Part shown: positions 45,571 to 55,716 of the stretch, piece by piece
Position numbering within the stretch: the stretch's first letter is position 1
Layout of the letters: the number at the start of each line of letters is the position of its first letter
Assembly (NCBI RefSeq): GCF_023051165.1
Contig: NZ_JALKIG010000008.1
Coordinates: forward strand, 1 to 64,000
DNA from: Veillonella sp. KGMB01456
GTDB lineage: Bacteria; Bacillota; Negativicutes; Veillonellales; Veillonellaceae
Length of the DNA: 64,000 nt
Direction: 5' to 3'
Made by a program: the position numbers and the translations under genes
Notes under the pieces: model-generated
What the model saw: the letters and a program-made list of their open reading frames with translations, nothing else
Databases searched by the model: none
Told to the model about the DNA's origin: nothing

Positions 45571-47241
45571 ATGTTCAGCGATATTGAAATTGCGCAAGCC
45601 AATCAGATGGAACCGATTACCAAAATTGCCGAAGAATGCGGCATTTTGCCACAAGAATTGGAACAATATGGTCATTATAAAGCTAAAATTTCCCTTGATG
45701 TATTAAAACGTTTGGAAAATAAACCGGATGGTAAATTAGTTCTTGTAACTGCCATTACGCCAACTCCGGCGGGCGAAGGCAAATCCACTACCAGCATCGG
45801 TTTGGCACAAGCTTTAAACAAAATCGGCAAAAAAACTGTAGTTGCTTTGCGCGAACCTTCTTTGGGACCGGTATTCGGTATTAAAGGCGGTGCTGCCGGC
45901 GGCGGTTACGCTCAAGTAGTACCGATGGATGATATTAATCTTCATTTTACCGGTGATATGCATGCCATTACGGCAGCTAACAATTTATTATCCGCTATGA
46001 TTGACAATCATGTACATCAAGGCAATGAATTGAACATTGATGTGCGTCAAATCAGCTGGAAACGTGTTATGGATATGAATGACCGTGCTCTGCGCAACGT
46101 AGTTGTGGGGATGGGCGGCAAAGTATGCGGTTTCCCTCGTGAAGATCATTTCATGATTACCGTAGCGTCTGAAATTATGGCCGCGCTATGCTTGGCAACA
46201 AGCCTTCAGGATTTAAAAGCACGTTTCGGTCGTATCGTTATCGGCAGTACCTATGATGATCAACCGGTTTATGTACATCAGCTCGGCTGTGAAGGCGCCA
46301 TGGCTATGCTCATGAAAGACGCCATCAAACCTAACTTGGTACAGACTTTGGAACATACGCCGGCCATCGTTCATGGCGGTCCGTTTGCTAACATTGCTCA
46401 CGGTTGTAACTCCATTTTAGCGACTAAAATGGCTCTTAAATTGGGTGATATCGTAATTACGGAAGCTGGATTCGGTGCCGATCTCGGGGCTGAAAAGTTC
46501 CTCGACATCAAATGCCCATACGGCAATTTATTCCCACATGCCGTTGTTATCGTAGCCACTATTCGTGCGCTCAAAATGCATGGCGGTGTTAAAAAAGCGG
46601 ACTTAAACGAAGAAAACGTGGAAGCTGTTAATGCCGGTTTTGTAAACCTTGCCAAACAGGTTGAAAACATCCGTGCTTTCGGTTTACCGGTATTGGTAGC
46701 AATCAATAAATTCGCGTCCGATACACCGGCCGAAATTGAGAAGTTATTACAGAAATGTGATAGCTACGGCGTAGACGTAAGCCTTAACGAATGTTGGGAA
46801 AAAGGCGGCGACGGCGGTATCGATATGGCTAAACAGATTGCAACCATGGTAGAAGGTACCGATTTCAAACCTACCACTATGTACGATAAGGAAGAAAGCA
46901 TTCCGGCCAAATTGACAAAAATTGTGCAGAAAATTTACGGCGGCGACGGCGTTGAATTTACCGCCAATGCTAAAAAACAAATTAAACAGTTGGAAGACTG
47001 GGGTCTCGATAAATTACCGGTTTGTATCGCCAAAACACAGTATTCTTTGAGCGATAATCCGGCTTTATTGGGCGCACCTAAAGATTTTAACATTACCGTA
47101 CAAGACGTGCGTATAGCTAACGGTGCGGGCTTTATCGTTTGCCAGACCAGCAATATCATGGTTATGCCGGGCTTACCTAAGAAACCGGCGGCCCTCAATA
47201 TGGATATCGATGAGGACGGCAAAATCACCGGTTTATTCTAA
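45571..47241 (+). CDS. fhs: Formate-tetrahydrofolate ligase
   Basis: This encodes 556 residues, the normal length. The P-loop [16 protein letters not shown] and [18 protein letters not shown] are diagnostic. The enzyme joins formate and THF using ATP; in histidine fermenters the reverse reaction makes ATP and formate. AGGAGG precedes the ATG. It lies between ftcD and fchA, which favours the reverse direction here. Confidence 0.97.
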   Translation: MFSDIEIAQANQMEPITKIAEECGILPQELEQYGHYKAKISLDVLKRLENKPDGKLVLVTAITPTPAGEGKSTTSIGLAQALNKIGKKTVVALREPSLGPVFGIKGGAAGGGYAQVVPMDDINLHFTGDMHAITAANNLLSAMIDNHVHQGNELNIDVRQISWKRVMDMNDRALRNVVVGMGGKVCGFPREDHFMITVASEIMAALCLATSLQDLKARFGRIVIGSTYDDQPVYVHQLGCEGAMAMLMKDAIKPNLVQTLEHTPAIVHGGPFANIAHGCNSILATKMALKLGDIVITEAGFGADLGAEKFLDIKCPYGNLFPHAVVIVATIRALKMHGGVKKADLNEENVEAVNAGFVNLAKQVENIRAFGLPVLVAINKFASDTPAEIEKLLQKCDSYGVDVSLNECWEKGGDGGIDMAKQIATMVEGTDFKPTTMYDKEESIPAKLTKIVQKIYGGDGVEFTANAKKQIKQLEDWGLDKLPVCIAKTQYSLSDNPALLGAPKDFNITVQDVRIANGAGFIVCQTSNIMVMPGLPKKPAALNMDIDEDGKITGLF

Positions 47242-47291
47242 AATCAGCTTGCAAAAATTCATGCATACTGAACTTAATTGGGAGGAAACAC

Positions 47292-47912
47292 ATGGAATTA
47301 AAAGCTTTATCCGTAGAAGCATTTATCAATGAAACAGGTTCCGATTCGCCGGCTCCTGGTGGTGGCAGTATTGCGGCCCTTAACGGCGCAACCGGTGCAG
47401 CTTTAATCGAAATGGTGGCAGCGCTTACCATCGGTAAAGAAAAATATGCCGCTGTAGAAGCCGAAATGAAAGACATTCAGGTAAAAGCTCATGAAATGAA
47501 AGCGCGTTTCTTGGCATACATTGATGAAGACAGTGCAGCCTTCAATAAAATTATGGCGGCGTTCAAATTGCCGAAAGAAACGGACGAAGACAAAAAAGCT
47601 CGTTCCGCGGCTATTCAGGAGGCTACCAAAGGGGCTGCTTTGGTTCCGTATCATATCGGTGAATTGGCTAATGAATTATTGCCACTCGCTGAAGCTGTTA
47701 TCGTAAAAGGCAATCAAAATGCGGTTACTGACGGTGCCGTAGCTACGATGAATGCCAGAACAGCCGTACATAGTGCGTTCTTAAACGTAAAAATTAATTT
47801 AGGCAGCATTAAAGACGAAGCTTTCGTTGCCGATTTAAATCAAAAAATGGCAGCTATCGAAGAAGCTATTGATGCCAAAGAACAAAGTTTATTACAAAAA
47901 GTAAATTTATAA
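47292..47912 (+). CDS. fchA: Methenyltetrahydrofolate cyclohydrolase / formimidoyl-THF cyclodeaminase
   Basis: This encodes 206 residues. The N-terminal segment SDSPAPGGGSIAALNGATGAAL is the cyclodeaminase signature, and the rest is helical. It converts 5-formimino-THF to 5,10-methenyl-THF with release of ammonia, following FtcD. GGGAGG precedes the ATG, 50 bp after fhs. A terminator follows. Confidence 0.94.
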   Translation: MELKALSVEAFINETGSDSPAPGGGSIAALNGATGAALIEMVAALTIGKEKYAAVEAEMKDIQVKAHEMKARFLAYIDEDSAAFNKIMAAFKLPKETDEDKKARSAAIQEATKGAALVPYHIGELANELLPLAEAVIVKGNQNAVTDGAVATMNARTAVHSAFLNVKINLGSIKDEAFVADLNQKMAAIEEAIDAKEQSLLQKVNL

Positions 47913-48008
47913 GCCGTGAAGCAATCATAGCCTATAGTTTTACTTGAAACTTGATGGCATGGGATTTATTGCCATTTCAAAGTGATGATAAACTTTAAAA
48001 AGTAAACG

Positions 48009-48046
48009 AACAGAGCGGTTTTTTAGTAAACCGCTCTGTTTTTTTA
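48009..48046 (+). terminator. Terminator of ftcD-fhs-fchA
   Basis: AACAGAGCGGTTT pairs with AAACCGCTCTGTT, followed by seven T. From 48047 to 48273 the spacer is AT-rich with no gene; it probably holds the promoter of the next gene, but I cannot place it. Confidence 0.85.
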
Positions 48047-48273
48047 GATATTTTTAACAATGTCCGGACTAAATATGCGAAAATGTAATTTTAAATATTA
48101 CTCTGTAGAGTGTAAAATAAGTATTATGATAAGCACAATAATCATGTAAGATTGGTAGTATTAAAGGTGTTAGGTAACAGGATCGGTGTAGGGAGTTGAG
48201 GCTTGACTAAGAGGTCGCAGCCGTATAGTAAAACCGATCACAGGTATTTAGGTCCATAAAGGAGTGAGTTCTC

Positions 48274-50556
48274 TTGTTTAAAATCGTAAGAAAAATCGTT
48301 TTACATGCTAATATGTATCAATATGATATTTTGGCACCACGTTTAGCGGAGTCGGCATTACCGGGGCAGTTTGTAATCGTAAAGCACGGCGAATACGGTG
48401 AACGTGTACCGCTCACTATTACCGATTATGATCGCGAAGAAGGTACCGTGAGCATCGTTTTCCAAACATTGGGTGACTCCACGCAAAAACTCGCCAAATT
48501 GGAAGAAGGCGACTTTTTGACAGACTTCGTAGGGCCATTAGGGAATCCGACCGATTTGGCGGAAATGTCCGACGAAGAATTGAAAGAGAAAAAGATTTTA
48601 TTCTTGTGCGGCGGTGTCGGCACGGCGCCGGTATACCCGCAAGTTAAATATTTAAAATCCCGCGGCTGTTCCGCCGATGTTATTATCGGGGCTCGAAACA
48701 AAGATTTAATTATCTATGAAGAACAAATGCGTTCCGTAGCGGGGAATTTGTATCTTGCCACCGATGACGGCTCTACAGGCTTCCACGGCAATGTAGTAGC
48801 CTGCATGAAAGATTTAATTGAAAAAGGCAAAGAATATAATCACATCGTTGCCATCGGGCCGATGATTATGATGAAATTCGCTACCATTGCGGCTAAAGAA
48901 TTGAACATTCCAATCGTAGTGTCCTTGAACTCCATCATGGTTGACGGTACCGGCATGTGCGGTGCTTGTCGCGTTACTATCGGCAATGAAGTTAAATTTA
49001 CCTGCGTAGATGGCCCTGAATTTGACGGTTACTTGGTAGATTTTGACAATGCTATGCAACGTCAAACCATGTACAAGACGGAAGAAGGTCGTAAGTTAAT
49101 CCGTGAAATGGATAAAGCCAATCCAAATCCTGATTGCACGTGCAAAGCGGAAGAAGGCTCTGAAACTACAGAACTTACGGATAAGGCTAAACGCATTCCG
49201 GTGCGTGAACAGGATCCGGCCGTGCGTGCTACTAACTTTGAAGAAGTTTGCTATGGCTACAGCCAGACGGAAGCCATGCTGGAAGCACAGCGCTGCTTGA
49301 ACTGTAAAGTGCCTCGTTGCGTTGACGCTTGTCCGGTTCACATCAATATTCCGGGCTTTATCCAAGCTTTAAAAGCAGGGGATATTGAAGAAGCAGGGCG
49401 CATTATTGCGCAGCAAAGTGCCTTGCCGGCTATTTGCGGCCGCGTTTGTCCGCAAGAAGAACAATGTGAAGGCGCCTGCGTTATGGGGATTCGTAACGAA
49501 GCGGTGGCCATCGGTAAATTGGAACGCTTTGTAGCCGATACTAACCTTGCCAACGGTGTTGTTTTTGGTGAAAAAGAAGCGCCTAAGGGCATTAAAGTGG
49601 CTGTTATCGGTTCGGGTCCTGCCGGTCTCAGTTGTGCCGGCGATTTGGCCAAAAAAGGCTACGACGTAACGGTATTCGAATCCTTACATAAATTGGGCGG
49701 CGTTTTGGCCTACGGTATTCCTGAATTCCGTCTCCCTAAAGATCGCATTGTAAATAAAGAAGTGGAAAACATTAAGAATTTAGGCGTTAAGTTTGAAACG
49801 GACGTTATTATCGGGCGTACCGTAACCATCGATGATTTGATGGATAAAGAAGATTTCAAAGCCGTATTCATCGGTTCCGGCGCAGGCCTTCCTAAATTCA
49901 TGCATATTCCGGGCGAATCTTCGAACGGCGTATTATCGGCCAACGAATTTTTGACCCGTGCGAACCTTATGAAATCGTATGATGACAGCTACGACACACC
50001 GATTGCCATCGGCAAAGTGTGTGTAACCGTCGGGGCCGGCAACGTGGCTATGGACGCCGCTCGTACCGCCCTTCGTTTAGGCTCGGAATCCAAGATTGTA
50101 TATCGCCGCAGTGAAGATGAAATCCCGGCTCGTGCCGAAGAAGTTCATCACGCAAAGGAAGAAGGGGTTGAGTTCAATCTCTTAACCAATCCGGTTGAAA
50201 TTCTTCACGATGATAAAGGCTGGGTAACCGGTGTTAAATGTGTCAAAATGGAATTGGGCGAACCGGATGCATCCGGCCGTCGTCGTCCGAAGGAAATTGA
50301 AGGTTCCGAATTCGTTATCCCTTGTGATACCGTAATCATGTCCCTTGGCACCAATCCAAATCCATTGATTCGTTCTACCACTAAAGGTCTTGATACGGAA
50401 TCTTGGGGCGGTATTATTGCCGATGAAAAAGGGGCTACCACCAGAGAAGGCGTATTTGCCGGCGGTGATGCGGTAACCGGGGCCGCCACCGTTATCTTGG
50501 CTATGGGGGCCGGCAAACAGGCAGCCAGTGCCATTGATGAGTATTTATCTAAATAA
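48274..50556 (+). CDS. Fused Nfn-like flavoprotein (FNR-like subunit plus GltD-like subunit)
   Basis: This encodes 760 residues starting with TTG, with AAGGAGTGAG upstream. Residues 1-280 resemble a ferredoxin-NADP reductase-type subunit with a [2Fe-2S] site (GTGMCGACRVTIG, about 228, and a later Cys). Residues 310-760 resemble the small subunit of glutamate synthase, with CLNCKVPRCVDACPV, ICGRVCPQEEQCEGAC, and two FAD/NADPH Rossmann sites (VAVIGSGPAGLSCAG and VTVGAGNVAMDAARTA). NfnAB-type pairs exchange electrons between NADH, NADPH and ferredoxin; glutamate synthase or sulfide-type activity is also possible. It stands within the hut region. Confidence 0.85.
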   Translation: MFKIVRKIVLHANMYQYDILAPRLAESALPGQFVIVKHGEYGERVPLTITDYDREEGTVSIVFQTLGDSTQKLAKLEEGDFLTDFVGPLGNPTDLAEMSDEELKEKKILFLCGGVGTAPVYPQVKYLKSRGCSADVIIGARNKDLIIYEEQMRSVAGNLYLATDDGSTGFHGNVVACMKDLIEKGKEYNHIVAIGPMIMMKFATIAAKELNIPIVVSLNSIMVDGTGMCGACRVTIGNEVKFTCVDGPEFDGYLVDFDNAMQRQTMYKTEEGRKLIREMDKANPNPDCTCKAEEGSETTELTDKAKRIPVREQDPAVRATNFEEVCYGYSQTEAMLEAQRCLNCKVPRCVDACPVHINIPGFIQALKAGDIEEAGRIIAQQSALPAICGRVCPQEEQCEGACVMGIRNEAVAIGKLERFVADTNLANGVVFGEKEAPKGIKVAVIGSGPAGLSCAGDLAKKGYDVTVFESLHKLGGVLAYGIPEFRLPKDRIVNKEVENIKNLGVKFETDVIIGRTVTIDDLMDKEDFKAVFIGSGAGLPKFMHIPGESSNGVLSANEFLTRANLMKSYDDSYDTPIAIGKVCVTVGAGNVAMDAARTALRLGSESKIVYRRSEDEIPARAEEVHHAKEEGVEFNLLTNPVEILHDDKGWVTGVKCVKMELGEPDASGRRRPKEIEGSEFVIPCDTVIMSLGTNPNPLIRSTTKGLDTESWGGIIADEKGATTREGVFAGGDAVTGAATVILAMGAGKQAASAIDEYLSK

Positions 50557-50635
50557 GTAAATGGCAAATATAGCTTGATAATATAAGTCAAAAGATGTGG
50601 CGAATAAATAGCCATTAAAAAAATAATAAAAGTCG

Positions 50636-50726
50636 TATAATAAGCAGTTTCTAAATTCTTGCGCTTACCTAAAAGTTATGTTTATTTTGTGTGGGGCGAG
50701 ATTTAGGAACTGCTATATTATTTTCA
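50636..50726 (+). terminator. Large hairpin, probable terminator after the Nfn-like gene
   Basis: TATAATAAGCAGTTTCTAAAT is nearly complementary to 50701-50720 (ATTTAGGAACTGCTATATTA), with a loop of about 44 bases that may pair partly, then a T-rich tail. The rest of the gap to 50966 shows no gene. Confidence 0.5.
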
Positions 50727-50921
50727 AGTTGATTCATAGTTATTTTGTCAAATTTTTGGTGATTTACGGATAATTAGCTAAAAAAGTCTGAAAACAATCA
50801 AAATTATAATTCAAGTTGGGTTGGATTTTCTTGGACGTTTTTCAGATTAGAATTATTTAAAATACAGGTAAGAAGGTAGTAAATATACGCATTAGTGTAA
50901 TGTAAGTACCAATTGATGTAT

Positions 50922-50937
50922 GACAAAATAATTTGTC
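50922..50937. promoter_or_regulatory. Inverted repeat upstream of hutU
   Basis: GACAAAATAATTTGTC (arms GACAAA and TTTGTC) lies 29 bp before the hutU start. It is a candidate operator for hutUI. Confidence 0.45.
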
Positions 50938-50966
50938 GGTCGTAATTTTGCAAAAGGGGTGGACCT

Positions 50967-53015
50967 ATGAATAACGCAACTGTTCAATCTGCAATGACAA
51001 TCAAACTTGACTTCTCCAAGGGCTTACCGGCGAAGAAAACCTTCCAGGAAGGCATTCGTCGGGCACCTGATCGCGGTTTTCGTTTGACACCGGAACAAAC
51101 CGAAGTCGCTCTTAAAAATGCGTTACGTTACATTCCGGAAGAATATCATGATGAATTGATTCCTGAATTTTTAGAAGAATTAACGACATGCGGTCGTATT
51201 TACGGTTACCGCTTCCGCCCTGAAGGTAATTTGTACGGCAAACCAATTGATGAATATAAAGGCAAATGTGTAGAAGGTAAAGCCTTCCAGGTTATGATTG
51301 ACAATAACTTGGACTTCGCCGTAGCCCTCTATCCGTATGAACTCGTTACCTATGGTGAAACCGGTAGCGTATGTCATGACTGGATGCAGTATCTCCTTAT
51401 TAAACGCTATTTGGAAGAATTGACACAGGACCAGACTCTTGTAGTGGCATCCGGTCATCCGGTAGGTTTATTCCGCTCCAAACCGGAAGCGCCGCGCGTA
51501 ATCATCACGAACGGTATGATGGTGGGCTTATTCGATAACTTAAAAGACTGGGAAATCGCCGAAGAAATGGGCGTTGCCAACTATGGTCAAATGACGGCCG
51601 GCGGTTGGATGTATATCGGACCGCAAGGTATCGTACACGGTACATTTAATACGATTTTGAACGCCGGTCGTATGAAACTCGGTATTCCGGTAGACGGCGA
51701 CTTAAGCGGTAAATTATTCGTTACCTCCGGCCTCGGCGGCATGAGTGGTGCTCAAGGTAAGGCAGCTGAAATCGCGAACTGCGTAGCCATTATTGCCGAA
51801 GTGGATTACTCCCGCATCAAAACTCGTTTGGATCAGGGCTGGATTTCCGGCGTGTCCGATTCCATTCCTGAAGTAATTAAAATGGCGCAGGACTCCATGG
51901 CGGCTAAAGAAGGTAAAGCCTATGCGTACCATGGCAACATCGTTGATTTACTTGAATACATCGCTGAACACGACGTGCACGTTGATTTGATTTCCGACCA
52001 GACTTCCTGTCATAATGTATATGACGGCGGTTATTGTCCAAAAGGCATCACCTTCGAAGAACGTACTCAAATGTTGGCTGAAGATCCGGCTAAATTCCAT
52101 GGCCTCGTAAATGAAACGTTGAAAGCTCACTTCGCCGCGCTTAAAAAATTAACGGCTAAAGGCATTTACTTCTTTGATTACGGCAACTCTTTCATGAAGG
52201 CCGTATATGATGCGGGCGTTAAAGAAATTTCGAAAAATGGCGTTGATGAAAAAGATGGTTTCATTTGGCCAAGCTATGTAGAAGATATCATGGGACCTCA
52301 TCTCTTTGATTACGGCTACGGTCCATTCCGTTGGGTATGCCTCAGCGGTAAACCGGAAGACTTACATAAGACTGACCAAGCCGCTATGGAATGCATCGAA
52401 GTGGATCGTCGTTATCAGGACCGCGACAACTATAACTGGATTCGCGATGCTGAAAAGAACCAGATGGTAGTGGGCACACAGGCACGTATCCTCTATCAGG
52501 ACGAAGTAGGCCGTGTACGCATTGCCCTTCGCTTCAACGAACTCGTTCGCTTAGGTGAAATCGGACCGGTTATGCTCGGTCGTGACCATCATGACGTATC
52601 CGGCACCGACTCGCCATTCCGTGAAACATCCAATATTAAAGACGGTTCTAACGTTATGGCCGACATGGCGATTCAAACCTATGCCGGTAACGCAGCGCGC
52701 GGCATGAGCTTAATCGCCCTTCATAACGGCGGTGGTACCGGTATCGGTAAAGCCATCAACGGCGGTTTTGGTCTCGTGCTTGACGGCAGCCATCGCGTGG
52801 ATGAAATCATCCGCTCCGCTTTATCCTGGGACGTTATCGGCGGTGTAGCTCGTCGTTCCTGGGCTCGCAACGAACATGCTATGGAAACGGCTGTTGAATT
52901 TAACAAAACCCGTGCCGGCGTAGGTCATATTACGATTCCGTTCGTAGCGGACGATGCGAAAGTAAAAGCCGCTGTTGCTAAAGTGTATCCGACAGCTAAA
53001 GTAATCAAAGACTGA
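50967..53015 (+). CDS. hutU: Urocanate hydratase
   Basis: This encodes 682 residues, an NAD-dependent enzyme turning urocanate into imidazolonepropionate. GGWMYIGPQGIVHGT, VTSGLGGMSGAQGKA and SDQTSCHNVYDGGYCP are conserved blocks; the last holds the catalytic region. The length is longer than the 550-residue proteobacterial form and fits the longer Firmicute type. AAGGGGTGG precedes the ATG. hutI follows 120 bp downstream; hutH is not in the window. Confidence 0.96.
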   Translation: MNNATVQSAMTIKLDFSKGLPAKKTFQEGIRRAPDRGFRLTPEQTEVALKNALRYIPEEYHDELIPEFLEELTTCGRIYGYRFRPEGNLYGKPIDEYKGKCVEGKAFQVMIDNNLDFAVALYPYELVTYGETGSVCHDWMQYLLIKRYLEELTQDQTLVVASGHPVGLFRSKPEAPRVIITNGMMVGLFDNLKDWEIAEEMGVANYGQMTAGGWMYIGPQGIVHGTFNTILNAGRMKLGIPVDGDLSGKLFVTSGLGGMSGAQGKAAEIANCVAIIAEVDYSRIKTRLDQGWISGVSDSIPEVIKMAQDSMAAKEGKAYAYHGNIVDLLEYIAEHDVHVDLISDQTSCHNVYDGGYCPKGITFEERTQMLAEDPAKFHGLVNETLKAHFAALKKLTAKGIYFFDYGNSFMKAVYDAGVKEISKNGVDEKDGFIWPSYVEDIMGPHLFDYGYGPFRWVCLSGKPEDLHKTDQAAMECIEVDRRYQDRDNYNWIRDAEKNQMVVGTQARILYQDEVGRVRIALRFNELVRLGEIGPVMLGRDHHDVSGTDSPFRETSNIKDGSNVMADMAIQTYAGNAARGMSLIALHNGGGTGIGKAINGGFGLVLDGSHRVDEIIRSALSWDVIGGVARRSWARNEHAMETAVEFNKTRAGVGHITIPFVADDAKVKAAVAKVYPTAKVIKD

Positions 53016-53035
53016 TAGCCTATCAGCAGGCGATT

Positions 53036-53070
53036 GGCAGTCGAATAGCAGTCGAATAGCAGTCGAATAG
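53036..53070. repeat. Threefold 11-bp repeat between hutU and hutI
   Basis: GCAGTCGAATA occurs three times in tandem just after the hutU stop. Confidence 0.8.
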
Positions 53071-53135
53071 AAGCTCCCTAGAGCTTAGTAACAAACACAA
53101 ATGAAAGACTGTATGAAGAACGAAAGGAGCTGAAT

Positions 53136-54380
53136 ATGGGAGACCAATTATTAATAAAAAATGCCGCCCAAGTCGTAACACCGCAAGGTCATACGGCGAT
53201 TAAGGGGGCATCCATGAAAGATGTTAAAATCTATGAAAATGCCTCTGTTCTCATCGAAGACGGTCACATTGTGGCCGTCGGCGATGGGGCGGAATGGGCG
53301 AAAACCGTACCGGTCGACAAACAGATTGACGCTACCGGCAAAACGGTACTGCCCGGTTTCGTAGATTCGCATACACACTTTGTGTTCGGCGGCTACCGTG
53401 CTGATGAGTTCCTGTGGCGCATGGAAGGCATGACGTACATGGAAATTATGGAACGGGGCGGCGGCATCAACAATACCATGAAGGCCACTCGCAATGCCTC
53501 AGCGGAAGAGTTGATTGAACACAGCATGGATATTTTAGAGAAGATGCTCGCTTTCGGTATTACCACGGTGGAAGGTAAGAGTGGTTACGGTATGGACCAC
53601 GATACGGAGCTCAAACAGCTGGAAGTCATGAAAGAATTGGAACAGCGCCAGCCCGTAGAAATTGTGCGCACCTTCATGGGGGCGCACTCCATTCCGCCGG
53701 AATACAAAGGTCGTAACGAAGAATTCTTGAAATTCCTTGTTAAGGAAGTGATGCCGGACGTTAAAAAAGCAGACCTCGCTCAGTTCTGTGATATCTTCTG
53801 TGAAAAAGGCGTTTTCTCCATCGAAGAAAGTCGCCAGTACTTGCAGCAAGCCAAAGACATGGGCTTTGACTTAAAAATCCATGCCGATGAAATCGTAACC
53901 TTGGGCGGTGCCGAATTGGGCGCCGAACTGGGTTGCACCTCGGCGGATCACTTATTACATGCTTCAGACGAAGGTATTAAAGCGTTGGCAAATAGCGATA
54001 CGGTAGCGACCTTGTTACCGACCACCGCCTTTTGTCTCAAAGAACCGTTTGCACCGGCTCGTAAAATGATTGATGCCGGTTGTGCCGTAGCACTCGCTAC
54101 CGACTTCAACCCGGGCAGCGGTTTTACCAACTCTGTACCTCTTATGATTGCTCTCGGTGTTATCTATATGGGAATGACGGCGGAAGAAGCCATTACGGCT
54201 CTTACCTTGAATGGAGCTGCCGCTGTTGGGCGTGCGGATACAATCGGCTCCATTGAAGAAGGTAAACAAGCCGACATCGTCATTCTCCAATACCCATCCT
54301 ACAAATTTTTGCCGTATCATACGGGCGTGAATATTGTAGAAACGGTCATTAAAAAAGGCAAAGTCGTTCATCAGGCGTGA
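53136..54380 (+). CDS. hutI: Imidazolonepropionase
   Basis: This encodes 414 residues of the amidohydrolase superfamily. The metal-binding HTHF (DSHTHFVFGG), GKSGYGMDHDTE, and the later His in KIHADEIVTLGG and Asp in ATDFNPGS are present. It opens the ring of imidazolonepropionate to formiminoglutamate, the substrate of FtcD encoded upstream. AAAGGAG precedes the ATG. A hairpin with AACAC and GTGTT arms and a T-run near 54470-54547 may end the transcript. Confidence 0.96.
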   Translation: MGDQLLIKNAAQVVTPQGHTAIKGASMKDVKIYENASVLIEDGHIVAVGDGAEWAKTVPVDKQIDATGKTVLPGFVDSHTHFVFGGYRADEFLWRMEGMTYMEIMERGGGINNTMKATRNASAEELIEHSMDILEKMLAFGITTVEGKSGYGMDHDTELKQLEVMKELEQRQPVEIVRTFMGAHSIPPEYKGRNEEFLKFLVKEVMPDVKKADLAQFCDIFCEKGVFSIEESRQYLQQAKDMGFDLKIHADEIVTLGGAELGAELGCTSADHLLHASDEGIKALANSDTVATLLPTTAFCLKEPFAPARKMIDAGCAVALATDFNPGSGFTNSVPLMIALGVIYMGMTAEEAITALTLNGAAAVGRADTIGSIEEGKQADIVILQYPSYKFLPYHTGVNIVETVIKKGKVVHQA

Positions 54381-54670
54381 GAACGACAAAGCCTTAATTA
54401 AGTGTAAAGCTCCGAGCTTTAGACTTAGTACCTAAACTTCAAATAAAACTTCAAACTTCTTTATACCTCGTTTAAAACACTCTTTGGTCGTTTTGGATAG
54501 CTAATATGTCAGGTTGGCTACAATAAAAATGGCTGAAGGGTGTTTTTTTGTGATTTTTTCTGTGTTGACTCATACTGTCAGTGCCAATGCGCACCATTGG
54601 TGGAATTAAGCAGGAATAAAAAAATAAATAAAGAAATTCTCTTTTGTAGCCGGGTATAAAGGGGGCGATT

Positions 54671-55696
54671 ATGTTTCAGGTTGAATTAGAATTGGATAAG
54701 TTGATTAGTCAAGCGGTAACGGAAAATGCCAGTGATATCCATTTTGATGCCACCAAGGATGGTTTATTAATACGCTTTAGAATTGATGGAGTTCTCGATA
54801 TACATGAAAAGATAGAGCAAGATGCAGCGGATAAGTTAATAAACAGAATTAAAATTTTGAGTGGTATGGACATTAGTGAAAAACGGTTGCCGCAAGACGG
54901 GCGTTGGTGTTGGCAAGGCAAAGATAAAAAAGATGTTATGCTTCGTGTTTCGTCATTGCCTTCAGTTTATGGGGAGACAATAGTATGTCGTATTGTAGGT
55001 AGCGAAAACTGTTATAAAAGTTTAGAGCAATTAGGGATGACGGAAGAAGTACGACAAATCGTAATTAATTTATTGCAAAGGCCGTATGGTTTGCTTTTAA
55101 TTTCAGGACCGACAGGCTCCGGTAAAACCAGTACATTATATGCGTTACTTAGGTTATTAAATACGGTTACAGACAATGTAATTTCACTGGAAAATCCTGT
55201 AGAAGCAGATATTCCGGGTGCTATACAGGTGCAAATAAATCCAAAAGCAGGATTAACTTTTCCTAAAGCATTACGTGCTGTTTTGCGACAAGATCCTGAT
55301 ACGATTATGGTTGGTGAAATTCGTGATAGAGAAACCGCAGAATTAGCGGTTCAAGCAGCATTAACAGGTCATCGAGTGTTGGCGACAATACATACTAATA
55401 CAGCATTAGGTGTACGAGAACGGTTATTGGATATGGGAATTGAAGATTATTTGGTACGAGCAACTTTATTGGGTGCTATAGCACAGCGCTTGGTACGAAG
55501 AAAAACGAGTTGTGGCTTTTGTGGACGATTGGCACTGTATGAATTATTAGCTTTACCGGATAATTCGGTAGATTGGACACATTGTGAACAATATGTAAGA
55601 CCTACTTTATTGGAATCAGGAACGCTTGCTGTAAGAATGGGGCTAACTACAGTTGATGAAGTAAGGCGTAACGGCATTGAAATTCGGGGAGTTTAA
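54671..55696 (+). CDS. pilB: Type IV pilus extension ATPase, short form
   Basis: This encodes 341 residues of the GspE/PilB/ComGA family, which power pilin assembly from the cytoplasm. Walker A is GPTGSGKTST, the Asp box LENPVEADIPG, Walker B region DPDTIMVGEIRDRETAELA and the His box TGHRVLATIHTN. Usual PilB has about 560 residues; here the N-terminal domains are absent, as in ComGA. Only one CxxC pair (CGFCG) remains of the zinc site. GGGGGCG lies before the ATG. It begins a run of twelve pilus genes. Confidence 0.9.
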   Translation: MFQVELELDKLISQAVTENASDIHFDATKDGLLIRFRIDGVLDIHEKIEQDAADKLINRIKILSGMDISEKRLPQDGRWCWQGKDKKDVMLRVSSLPSVYGETIVCRIVGSENCYKSLEQLGMTEEVRQIVINLLQRPYGLLLISGPTGSGKTSTLYALLRLLNTVTDNVISLENPVEADIPGAIQVQINPKAGLTFPKALRAVLRQDPDTIMVGEIRDRETAELAVQAALTGHRVLATIHTNTALGVRERLLDMGIEDYLVRATLLGAIAQRLVRRKTSCGFCGRLALYELLALPDNSVDWTHCEQYVRPTLLESGTLAVRMGLTTVDEVRRNGIEIRGV

Positions 55697-55716
55697 TATA
55701 TTGAAGGTGAATTACT

